Positions 44,880-52,674 of a stretch of DNA of 64,000 bases are shown here, piece after piece; the first letter of the stretch is position 1, and every line of letters begins with the position of its first letter. Location of the stretch: NCBI GenBank assembly GCA_041658705.1, contig JBAZZT010000006.1, forward strand, positions 1 through 64,000. Direction: 5' to 3'. A program made the position numbers and the translations under genes. Origin of the DNA: CAIKNB01 sp041658705 (lineage in GTDB: Bacteria > Patescibacteriota > Patescibacteriia > 2-12-FULL-60-25). Below the pieces are notes generated by a model. The model was not told the DNA's origin. It ran no database searches and was given only the letters and a program-made list of their open reading frames with translations.

Positions 44880-44996
44880 GCTATATAACCCGTCATTACC
44901 CGGTTCAACCGGATAATCCAGAGAGAACAAATCCAAAGTGAATTTTTCTCTCTGGATCTCCCGCTTTCGCGGAGGATGACAGATGGGGGCGGAGGA
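44880..44996. repeat. CCCGGTTCAACCGG / GGATCTCC repeat
   Basis: Related to the unit at 26705-26802, with TTCTCTCTGGAT inverted halves and GGAGGATGACAG repeated twice downstream. The gap 44800-45121 holds no gene. Confidence 0.65.
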
Positions 44997-45073
44997 TGAC
45001 AGAGGGGGAGGCGCGTACGACAGAGGAGAATGGGGGGGGGAAGGTCAGAATGCATGTGGCCGAAAGAACAATT

Positions 45074-45112
45074 AAAAAACGCCCCGGATGATTTCCGAGG
45101 CGTTTTCAAATC
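45074..45112 (-). terminator. Terminator of the major pilin gene
   Basis: AACGCCTCGG/CCGGGGCGTT stem (one mismatch) and TTTTTT on the minus strand, just past the pilin stop at 45122. Confidence 0.8.
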
Positions 45113-45121
45113 TTAGTTCAA

Positions 45122-45619
45122 TCAGTTGACCAAACCCGACTGGTTGGCCGTATGGTTCTGGCCAGCGCTCAAACCTTGCACCGTCGAACCCTCTGTACGG
45201 AAACCGAGGATGAAGGATGCCGGCGTGGCGCCGCTGAAGATCGTGTAATCGCAATCGGCGGCTGGCGGGTTGGCGCACATGCCGGTCAAGGTCGGATCCT
45301 TGACGGTGCCGAAGTTGATGTAGCTGTCGGTCAAATCAGCGCCTCCGGCGCAAGTACCGTTACGGAATTTGAGATCCTTGATGTTCAAATGTCCGGCCGG
45401 GATGGCGGAGTTATCGCTTTTGCACAGGGTCAAACTCGGATAATCCTGTGATGCCGTGGCGATGGCGCCGACGACGGCACGGACATCCGCTACGCGCTTG
45501 GCGTCGCGCGCTTTGGTGCGGGCGCTGCCGAAGGCTACGACTGCCAGGGTCGCCAGCAAACCGATGATGGCGATCACGACCAAGAGCTCGATGAGCGTAA
45601 AACCTTTTTTGCTCTGCAT
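45122..45619 (-). CDS. Type IV major pilin candidate
   Basis: 165 residues. MQSKKGFTLIELLVVIAIIG is the consensus type IV prepilin start with a 6-residue leader and Glu at +5. ARTKARDAKRVADVRAVVGA follows, then a small beta domain with four Cys (TLCKS, GTCAGG, GMCANP, DCDY). It has its own terminator, so it can be transcribed at a different level from the rest, as expected of a major subunit. Confidence 0.9.
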   Translation of the reverse strand: MQSKKGFTLIELLVVIAIIGLLATLAVVAFGSARTKARDAKRVADVRAVVGAIATASQDYPSLTLCKSDNSAIPAGHLNIKDLKFRNGTCAGGADLTDSYINFGTVKDPTLTGMCANPPAADCDYTIFSGATPASFILGFRTEGSTVQGLSAGQNHTANQSGLVN

Positions 45620-45717
45620 AAGTTACGTTTTAAAAATTGACCTTAAGGGGTCTTAATAATTTTAATGTCGAAAGTATAGCATGTATAAAGGAACACGGAG
45701 AAAGTTATCCACAACCT

Positions 45718-46929
45718 CTAGTTGCCTCCAGATAACGAGTACAGCGGCAAGAGGATCGCCGAGACCAGGACCGCGACGCCGGCGCCCAGGACGAGCAGGA
45801 TGACCGGTTCGATGAGTTTGGTCAGGTTGCCGACCATGTTGTCGATTTCGCGGGCGTAAAAAGCGCTGACCCGCAGCAAGATGTCCTGCGTGCGTCCCGT
45901 GCCCTCCCCCACCGTCAGCATCTGGGTCATCATGGTCGGCACCACGGAATAGCGTTGGAAAGCGGTGATGATGGAATTGCCGTCGTTGACCTCGCGGATC
46001 GTCTCGAGCACCGCCCGTTTCCAGACTTCGTTGCCGATGACGAGCGAGACGATCTCAAGCGCATCCACCAAATCCACTCCGCCATGCAAGAGCGTCGCTA
46101 GCGAACGCGTAAAACGCACCACGTAGACTTCACGGAAGAGTTTGCCGAAAATCGGGATATACAACTTGACCCGATCCCACTGAAAACGTCCCGGCTTGGT
46201 GTTGATGTAAGCGCGAAAAGCTATGGCTGCGCCGATGGTCGCGAGGATGATGAGCCACCAAAAACTTTGGAAGAAAGAGGAAGTCCAAATGAGCATGCGC
46301 GTTGTGATGGGCAGCGCGACTTGCGCTTCGGCCAGCACCTGGACCAGCTTAGGCACGACGAAAGTCATCATGACGAAACCCACGATCACCATGGCGAAGA
46401 CGATGAAGGCCGGATAGATCATGGCGCCTTTTATCTTGCTCATCAGGTCGAAATCTTTTTCTTGCTGATCGGCGAGATATTCCAAAGTCTCGCTCAACTG
46501 CCCCGAAGTCTCGCCCGAGCGCACCATGTTGATAAAGAAGGCGGAAAAGACTTTGGGATGATGCGCCAGCGCGTCGGACAGACGCGCGCCGCCCTCGATC
46601 TCGCTGGCGATCTCGTTGAGCACGCGTTGCAACACGGGATTTTCGCTTTGGCGCGCGATGTTGTGTACCGCCTCGGTGATGGGCACGGAAGCCGACACCA
46701 TGACGGACAACGCTCGCACTGCGGCGACCATGTCTTTGGACTTGATGCGGTTCAAAAAAGCGAAGATGTTCTGCGAAGCCGCGGCCATGCCCTTGTACGG
46801 CTCAATCAAAAGCGGCGCAAAACCGCGCTCTTCCAGGGCTTGGTTCGCGCTGGCCACATCTTCGGCTTCGATCAGGCCGGCTTGAATCTGTCCGTCGAGG
46901 GCTTTCGCCCGATACTTAAATGTCGCCAT
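45718..46929 (-). CDS. pilC: Pilus platform protein PilC (GspF family)
   Basis: 403 residues, two GspF repeats, each with SGE-x-SG-L type signatures (VRSGETSGQLSETLE and LTVGEGTGRTQDILL), and three TM regions. Inner-membrane platform on which PilB works. The start overlaps the response-regulator stop by 14 nt. An exact DnaA-box 9-mer lies at 45705-45713 just past the stop, probably by chance. Confidence 0.93.
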   Translation of the reverse strand: MATFKYRAKALDGQIQAGLIEAEDVASANQALEERGFAPLLIEPYKGMAAASQNIFAFLNRIKSKDMVAAVRALSVMVSASVPITEAVHNIARQSENPVLQRVLNEIASEIEGGARLSDALAHHPKVFSAFFINMVRSGETSGQLSETLEYLADQQEKDFDLMSKIKGAMIYPAFIVFAMVIVGFVMMTFVVPKLVQVLAEAQVALPITTRMLIWTSSFFQSFWWLIILATIGAAIAFRAYINTKPGRFQWDRVKLYIPIFGKLFREVYVVRFTRSLATLLHGGVDLVDALEIVSLVIGNEVWKRAVLETIREVNDGNSIITAFQRYSVVPTMMTQMLTVGEGTGRTQDILLRVSAFYAREIDNMVGNLTKLIEPVILLVLGAGVAVLVSAILLPLYSLSGGN

Positions 46930-47296
46930 GTCCCAGCAGTGCTTTTACCCGTTTGACCGTCTCCTGCGGCAACGAATGCGCTTTGATGACATACCCGGCG
47001 GCGCCCAGCTTCATGCAGCGCTCTACGTCCTCTTTTTGCCCCAGGTTTGTCAGCACCAAGACTTTGATGTCATGCGTGGCTTGATCGGCTTTCAATTTTT
47101 CCAAGACTTCGAAGCCGTCCATGCGCGGCATGAGCAGATCCAACAAAACCAAATCCGGTTTGTCTTTTTGCGCCAGCTTGAGTCCATCTTCGCCGTTGTT
47201 GGCGAAGGCCACCTCAAAACCCTCAAGCTCCAATTTTTGCGCGTAGATGCTGGCCAAAAATCCATCGTCTTCGATAATCAGGATTTTTTGTTTCAT
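46916..47296 (-). CDS. CheY-like single-domain response regulator
   Basis: 126 residues, REC domain only: acidic pair ED near 9-11, phospho-acceptor D53 in LLDLLMP, Thr in LVLTNLG and Lys in YVIKAHS. There is no output domain, so it acts by protein contact like PilG/PilH. Its place between pilB and pilC, overlapping pilC, suggests it controls the pilus motor. No histidine kinase in the window. Confidence 0.92.
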   Translation of the reverse strand: MKQKILIIEDDGFLASIYAQKLELEGFEVAFANNGEDGLKLAQKDKPDLVLLDLLMPRMDGFEVLEKLKADQATHDIKVLVLTNLGQKEDVERCMKLGAAGYVIKAHSLPQETVKRVKALLGHGDI

Positions 47297-47378
47297 ATAA
47301 ATAGAGGGTAGAGAGTAGACGGTAGACGGTAGCCAACCGGAACTTTAAGTTTTAAACTTTAAACTTTGAGCTTTCTTC

Positions 47379-49118
47379 TCACACGTCCTCCTGCACATCC
47401 TGGCTCAAGCGGAAAATTTCGTCCACGGTGGTCAAGCCGTCCAGCGCTTTGAGGATTGTGTCTTGGCGCAGGCTCAAAGCTTCCTGCCGCGCCACTTCGG
47501 CTTTGACTTCTTGGATAGGGAAACCTTTCTCGACCAAACGCCGCATCTGATCGTTGAACTCGATGAGCTCGGCCACCGCGACACGTCCCAGATATCCCGT
47601 GTTGCCGCATTTGGCGCAGCCTTTGCCGTGGTAAAAGACGAGTTTGCCGTCAGGGTTGAAGCCGGGCGCGAAATATTTAGGCGGAATTTTTTTGATTTCT
47701 TTATGCAATTTTTCCACCGTCACGGCCTCGACTTCGAACGTCTCTTTGCAGTTGACGCAGATTTTGCGCGCCAAACGTTGGGCGATGCCGATGTTCAGCG
47801 TGGCCGCGAGCAAAAACGGTTCGATGCCCATGTCCACGAGGCGCGGCACGATGCCGAAGACATCGTTGGTGTGCAAAGTCGAGAACATCAAGTGGCCGGT
47901 GAGTGAGGCGTGGATGGCCAGCTCCGCCGTCTCGCGATCGCGGATTTCGCCGACCATGATGACGTTCGGATCTTGGCGCAAGAGTGAGCGCAGACCGGCG
48001 GCAAAGTTGTAACCGATCTCCGGTTTGACCTGCGATTGGTTGACGCCCTCGATGTAGTATTCGACCGGATCCTCCAGAGTCGAGATGTTGATGCCCTCCG
48101 CGTTAAGCATGCTTAAGCAGCCGAACAGCGTGGTGGATTTGCCCGATCCGGTGGGACCGGTCACGAGGAACATGCCGAACGGTTTTTTGATTTGCTCTTT
48201 GACGATGGCGAAGTGTTCTTTGCGATAACCCAACTGCTCCAAAGTCGGCGCGCTCGAGGTGGTGTCGAGCACGCGCATCACGACTTTTTCGTTGTCCACC
48301 ACGGGCAGAGTCGAGATACGGAAGTCCACTTTGCGCCCGCCGATCTCTTCCGTGATGCGGCCGTCCTGCGGGATGCGCGTCTCGTCGATCTTCAGGTTGG
48401 CCAAGACTTTGATGCGCGAGATTATCGCCGGATGGACGTAGATAGGCAAGGTCAAGCTGGTACGCAACACGCCGTCGATGCGATAGCGGACGCGCGACTC
48501 GCCGCCGATGGGTTCGATGTGGATGTCGGAAGCGCCGCCTTCGACGGCGTGGCGCATGATGACCGAGACCATGCGCGAGACCGGCGCGCCTTTGAGCACC
48601 TCCTCCAATTTTACCGTTTCTTCCGGTTTTCCCGCGCGCTGCGCGAACTGGCCCTTGGCTTGAGCTAGGGCGGTCGCGACTTCGACCCCCAAACCTTTGA
48701 GCTTCTTGAGCAAGCTCATGATCTGCGCCGTCGGCGCGACCACGATGCGCAGCGACCAACCGCGATCCGACGCCATGAATTCCAACGCCTCGATGGCGCT
48801 GATATTCTGCGGATCCAACAGCGCGACCTCAAGCGTCTTGCCGTCAAACGCCGTGGGCACGACGTTGTACGTTTCCTTGGTGCTTTGCGGGATGAGCTCA
48901 AGCGTCTCTTTGGGGATGAGGCGCTGGGTCAAATCGACGAAGGGCAAAGACAAAGCCTCGGCCCTGGCCTGCGCAAAAATCAAATCGCTCACGTAGCGTC
49001 CGCCGACGGCCGCCTGCTCCAGGGTCTTGCCGCGCAGAAGCAGATCTTTGATCATGCCTAAAGCCTTCGCGTCGACGAGGTTTTTGGTTTCTAAAATCTT
49101 GAGTATCTCTTCATCCAT
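47379..49118 (-). CDS. pilB: Pilus extension ATPase PilB
   Basis: 579 residues. N-terminal GspE domain, then the motor: Walker A GPTGSGKST (about 319-327), Asp box EDPVEYYIEG, Walker B VGEIRD, His box SLTGHLMFSTLHTND, and the four-Cys zinc site (CVNCKETF...CAKCGNTGYLGR). Powers pilin assembly. No second motor (PilT) is encoded in the locus. The pilB start is 5 bp after the preceding gene. Confidence 0.95.
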   Translation of the reverse strand: MDEEILKILETKNLVDAKALGMIKDLLLRGKTLEQAAVGGRYVSDLIFAQARAEALSLPFVDLTQRLIPKETLELIPQSTKETYNVVPTAFDGKTLEVALLDPQNISAIEALEFMASDRGWSLRIVVAPTAQIMSLLKKLKGLGVEVATALAQAKGQFAQRAGKPEETVKLEEVLKGAPVSRMVSVIMRHAVEGGASDIHIEPIGGESRVRYRIDGVLRTSLTLPIYVHPAIISRIKVLANLKIDETRIPQDGRITEEIGGRKVDFRISTLPVVDNEKVVMRVLDTTSSAPTLEQLGYRKEHFAIVKEQIKKPFGMFLVTGPTGSGKSTTLFGCLSMLNAEGINISTLEDPVEYYIEGVNQSQVKPEIGYNFAAGLRSLLRQDPNVIMVGEIRDRETAELAIHASLTGHLMFSTLHTNDVFGIVPRLVDMGIEPFLLAATLNIGIAQRLARKICVNCKETFEVEAVTVEKLHKEIKKIPPKYFAPGFNPDGKLVFYHGKGCAKCGNTGYLGRVAVAELIEFNDQMRRLVEKGFPIQEVKAEVARQEALSLRQDTILKALDGLTTVDEIFRLSQDVQEDV

Positions 49119-49123
49119 AACTT

Positions 49124-49417
49124 TTATTTAGGCGCTTGCACGGGCGTGCTGCTGGCCATCGTGAGCGGCATAAAAGGATTGCTGCGGCCTAAGCCCGTGA
49201 GTTCAGGCACGCCGTCGCCCAAGGGTTTGAGGCGCAGGAATTTTTCGTTTTTCGACATGTCCACGCGCGGGTCGAACTTTATTTCGCGGCGCGACACGGC
49301 CAGCGGCGGAACTTCAATCGGAGCCAGGCTCGTGGCCAACAACCAGTAAGTAAAACCTAATACCGCCAAGCCCCCCAGGACCAGCACGATGCGTGAAAAG
49401 ATGGATGAAGTGCGCAT
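49124..49417 (-). CDS. Small pilus-locus membrane protein (PilP position)
   Basis: 97 residues. One TM helix (IVLVLGGLAVLGFTYWLLA) and an outer part with PPLAVSRREIKFDP and LGRSNPFMPL. The GRSNPFMP ending resembles the GRxNPFxP element of PilP-like proteins, and the position directly after pilO fits. The usual PilP beta domain is absent. Confidence 0.7.
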   Translation of the reverse strand: MRTSSIFSRIVLVLGGLAVLGFTYWLLATSLAPIEVPPLAVSRREIKFDPRVDMSKNEKFLRLKPLGDGVPELTGLGRSNPFMPLTMASSTPVQAPK

Positions 49418-49418
49418 G

Positions 49419-50066
49419 TTATTTCGCCTCGGACGTGGGATAGATGTAAGTCCGGAGCTGCAGACCGTAGGCTAAATCTTTGCTTGAAGCGCTGGCCGCG
49501 GCGGCGGTGACTCCGACCACATCCATCAGCCGCAAGTTGCCTTCGATGTCGGACAAGAAGCGCTTGAAGGCAAAATAATCGCGGGCGCGGATATTGAGCT
49601 GGATCTCGACCGGCACGGCTCCCGCCGGTGTCGTGGTCGCGGTACTGACTTTGGACGGGACGACCTTGGCTTCGGTAAAATTCACGGTGTCGATGAGCAC
49701 GTTATCGCGTTCCGCGGCCGTCTTGAGTTGGAGCAAAATCGATGGGATATCCGATTCGGTCGGCAGCGCCTGGTCGACTTGTTCCAAAATCTCTTGCGGG
49801 ATGGATTGCGCGGCGCTGACCGAAGCTTCCACGCGCTTGAGATATTCAGTTTGGCTTTGCGTAGCCTCGATTTTTTGTTCGGTCTCGGCCTTGAGGCTCT
49901 TGACCTGGTTCAACAACGGGCGGTGCACAAAGACGGCACTCAAGATAAAAGCCGCGATCAAGAAAAGATAAGCCGAAGCGTAATATTCGGTGAAGAAACG
50001 CGAAGTCTTAGGAGCTTTCTCCTGGGCTTCTTCCGGCTTGTTCAAGTTGTTCGCGTTTTCAGCCAT
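49419..50066 (-). CDS. pilO: Pilus assembly protein PilO
   Basis: 215 residues: short cytoplasmic part, a TM helix (YASAYLFLIAAFILSAVFV), a coiled coil (SLKAETEQKIEATQSQTEYL) and a ferredoxin-like outer domain (VEIQLNIRARDYFAFKRFLS). Dimerises with PilN around the pilus. The downstream gene starts 1 nt after the stop. Confidence 0.85.
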   Translation of the reverse strand: MAENANNLNKPEEAQEKAPKTSRFFTEYYASAYLFLIAAFILSAVFVHRPLLNQVKSLKAETEQKIEATQSQTEYLKRVEASVSAAQSIPQEILEQVDQALPTESDIPSILLQLKTAAERDNVLIDTVNFTEAKVVPSKVSTATTTPAGAVPVEIQLNIRARDYFAFKRFLSDIEGNLRLMDVVGVTAAAASASSKDLAYGLQLRTYIYPTSEAK

Positions 50067-50157
50067 ACGGGTTTAATAATCAATAACCAATATACAATAA
50101 ACAAATTGTAACCTGGATTCTGGAAATGCTTGGTTATTTTTCATGATTGTATATTGT

Positions 50158-51321
50158 TTATTGGTTATTGCTTATTGCTTCTTGTACCTCCGGCGCCATG
50201 GCGCTGTCGTTCAAGCTTAATTGAATCTGGAACTGCACGCTTTTGAGCTTGGTCGGATCGTCGGTGTCGTAGACTGCGTTGAAACTGGACGAATCGGCCC
50301 GCTTCACGAAAGCCGCGCGGCGGAAAGCGGTCAGTTGGCGCGCCGCCGATTCGAACGAGTCGGCGGAAACCGCCAAGCTCACTTTGCGATCCGTGCTCAA
50401 AGTGAACGAGTCGTAGTACACGGTGTTGACCGTCACCTGTTCGATTTCCTTGAGCAGCCTGGCGGGACTCACATGAGCATCAAGCAAGCCGGATAAGACG
50501 CGCAACTTTGGTTCAAGATTCTGGAAGGCCGACCAATCCTTCAATCTGTGATCGATGGATAGTTTGACTTGATCGTACTGGCGATTCGCCTCTTCAAGTC
50601 CGGTGTTGGACAATTCAAGCTGGTAGCGCAACAGACCATAACTCCCGACGGACAAGACCACGAAAACCAGCATCGTGGTGATGAAGGTGAAGCGTCTTTT
50701 CGGGATATCCACGCGCAACAGTTTGAGGTCTTCGGCCGAGACAAAGCTGACGCGCAGCGGTTTGCGCACGCGTTTGATGACGCGCACGCGCCGCGGCGTC
50801 TTGGCGAAAGGCGTGATTTGGACTTTAGCCAGCGGCTTGGCGCTAAGCGGAGCGATGGGAGCCGGAGCTGGCGCACTGGGAATCGTTAGCGGCGCTACGC
50901 CTGTTACCGACGCGGGTTTTGCTTCGGCTGGCGCAGTGCCTGGCGGCGCTTCGGTCGGCGCAATCGCGGCTGCGGGTTGAACGGCCTGGGCAGGCGCAAC
51001 CGGCGCCGGTGGCCTGAAAAATTGCGGCGGCAGTTTGGGCGGCGCCTCCAGCTCGCGCGGCTGAAAAAGCTTGGCCTTTAGTTCTTCAAAAAAAGTCGTG
51101 ACGTGATAGGCAAAACGCGTGACGAACGGTTCGTTGGCCAAGACCTGTTCTATCTCGCCCTCGTCGACTTCGATGATCTCGATGTCCTCGCCCTCTTCCA
51201 CCGGTATGAAAAAATTCAACTCCGATCCGTTCTTCGCGGGTTTTTGGGGCTGCTCATTTTTTTTCATCGCTTCTTCCTTTCCACGCAGCTCTTCAGGCAG
51301 GAGCGAAATGTTATCGGACAC
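50158..51321 (-). CDS. pilN: Pilus assembly protein PilN, long form
   Basis: 387 residues, about twice the usual length. The N-terminal NISLLPEELR is the INLLP motif that docks into PilM. It is followed by about 180 residues of acidic and Pro/Ala-rich sequence (PAPVAPAQAVQPAAA) not found in classical PilN, then the TM helix (TFITTMLVFVVLSVGSYGLL, about 213-232) and the coiled coil plus outer domain. The long cytoplasmic linker is unusual. Confidence 0.85.
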   Translation of the reverse strand: MSDNISLLPEELRGKEEAMKKNEQPQKPAKNGSELNFFIPVEEGEDIEIIEVDEGEIEQVLANEPFVTRFAYHVTTFFEELKAKLFQPRELEAPPKLPPQFFRPPAPVAPAQAVQPAAAIAPTEAPPGTAPAEAKPASVTGVAPLTIPSAPAPAPIAPLSAKPLAKVQITPFAKTPRRVRVIKRVRKPLRVSFVSAEDLKLLRVDIPKRRFTFITTMLVFVVLSVGSYGLLRYQLELSNTGLEEANRQYDQVKLSIDHRLKDWSAFQNLEPKLRVLSGLLDAHVSPARLLKEIEQVTVNTVYYDSFTLSTDRKVSLAVSADSFESAARQLTAFRRAAFVKRADSSSFNAVYDTDDPTKLKSVQFQIQLSLNDSAMAPEVQEAISNNQ

Positions 51322-51334
51322 AATAATAAATTAC

Positions 51335-51410
51335 GAATGCCAAATGACGAATGCCAAATTATTGAGGTATTCAGTTTTTAATTCGTCATTCGTCATTTGT
51401 AATTTGGCAT
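51335..51410. repeat. AATTCGTCATTCGTCATTTGTAATTTGGCATT inverted repeat family
   Basis: GAATGCCAAATGACGAATGCC and its inverted half (ending AATTTGGCATTT). The same family is at 27360-27412 and 63370-63440. Confidence 0.75.
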
Positions 51411-52478
51411 TTACTCTATATCCCTCATCGCGCAGCCGATGGCCACGCTGAAGCGGGGTCCGATCTCATCGAGGATGGGGCGCAGATCTTGCGGATAAAT
51501 GACGCGCGCCCACGGATCGCCCAGATACGCGTTGACGTTCATGAGTTGAGTCACGAATTCCGGCAAGCGCGGCAAAAGCGAGGCGCCGCCGGTCAGGATG
51601 ATCTTATCGATGCGTTTCGGCTGGCCTTCTTCGCTTTGACCCTGATAAAGATTGAAGGAGTACCTGATCTCGTCGATGATGGGCTTGAGCAGCGCGGTCA
51701 GGATCATGTTGATGTCGCCGGTTTGGGCGAAAGATTGCATGGCGCGGATGTCGCGTTTCATGTTGTCGGCTTGCTCGAAGGAGATGCCCAGCGTCTTCGA
51801 GATGGTTTGGCTCACCGTCGTGCCGCCGGTCGCTATGGAACGATTGAGGAAAGGCACGCCGCGTTCGATGATGGAGATGTTGGTGCGCACCGCCCCGATG
51901 TCTATGACCATGATGCTGGAGCGATCCTTGCCGATGAGCGCGCGGATCTCGGCGAAGGCCTCGGTCTCGAGCGAAATCAATTCCAGTCCAGCCTTTTTCA
52001 CCAAGTCGATATATTTCTGCACCAAGCTTTTGGGTGCGCCGGTCAACAGCACGCGCGAAACTTTCTTGCCGCCTTCGCCGGGTGTGGTGTCGACGGTCTT
52101 GTGATCGAGCGAAATTTCTTCCAGCGGCACTGGGATGAGTTTTTTGGCTTGCCATTGGATGGCGTCGTTGGTCTCTTTTTCGTTGCCTGCCGGGACGCTG
52201 ATGATGGACGAAAAAACGGACGAGATGGGCAAAGCCGCGATGGTCATCTTGGTGCTGCACTTGGCTTTATCTACCATCTTGCGCAAAAAAGCCGCGGTCT
52301 TATCCAGATCGTCGGTAAAGGCTTTGTCCACCGATTCGCTGGGCAATTCGGCGTAGGCGTAAGTCACCAGCCGGGCCCGGCCTTTTTCATTTTTCAGCTC
52401 GACCAATTTGATCCCCGATCGGCCGATGTCCATGCCGATGTAGCTTTGGTTCGTGGGCTGCTTGGAAAAAATTCCCAT
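51411..52478 (-). CDS. pilM: Pilus assembly protein PilM
   Basis: 355 residues from MGIFSKQPTNQSYIGMDIG; the longer ORF upstream is R4 and CAATAA repeat. Actin-like fold: phosphate 1 loop IGMDIGRSGIK, phosphate 2 VIDIGAVRTNIS and the adenosine motif ILTGGASLLPRL. A cytoplasmic ring protein that binds PilN. The upstream TATTAT lies 9 nt before the ATG. Confidence 0.92.
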   Translation of the reverse strand: MGIFSKQPTNQSYIGMDIGRSGIKLVELKNEKGRARLVTYAYAELPSESVDKAFTDDLDKTAAFLRKMVDKAKCSTKMTIAALPISSVFSSIISVPAGNEKETNDAIQWQAKKLIPVPLEEISLDHKTVDTTPGEGGKKVSRVLLTGAPKSLVQKYIDLVKKAGLELISLETEAFAEIRALIGKDRSSIMVIDIGAVRTNISIIERGVPFLNRSIATGGTTVSQTISKTLGISFEQADNMKRDIRAMQSFAQTGDINMILTALLKPIIDEIRYSFNLYQGQSEEGQPKRIDKIILTGGASLLPRLPEFVTQLMNVNAYLGDPWARVIYPQDLRPILDEIGPRFSVAIGCAMRDIE

Positions 52479-52537
52479 ACGGGGCAAATAATAACCAATA
52501 ATCAATAAGCAATAAGCAATGAACGATGATTCGGAGT

Positions 52538-52622
52538 TGTCATTGCGAGCGCATAGTCCAAAAGCGCGCGGCAATCTCTGACTTCCGGAGATTGCTTCGT
52601 CGTCGAACTCCTCGCAATGACA
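52538..52622. repeat. R4 inverted repeat
   Basis: TGTCATTGCGAGCGC...GGCAATCTC and GAGATTGC...CTCGCAATGACA, flanked by CAATAAGCAATAAGC iterations on both sides. Confidence 0.85.
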
Positions 52623-52674
52623 GGCTGAATCATGAATCTTTGTTTATTGTTTATTGGTTATTGTTTATTCGCAC

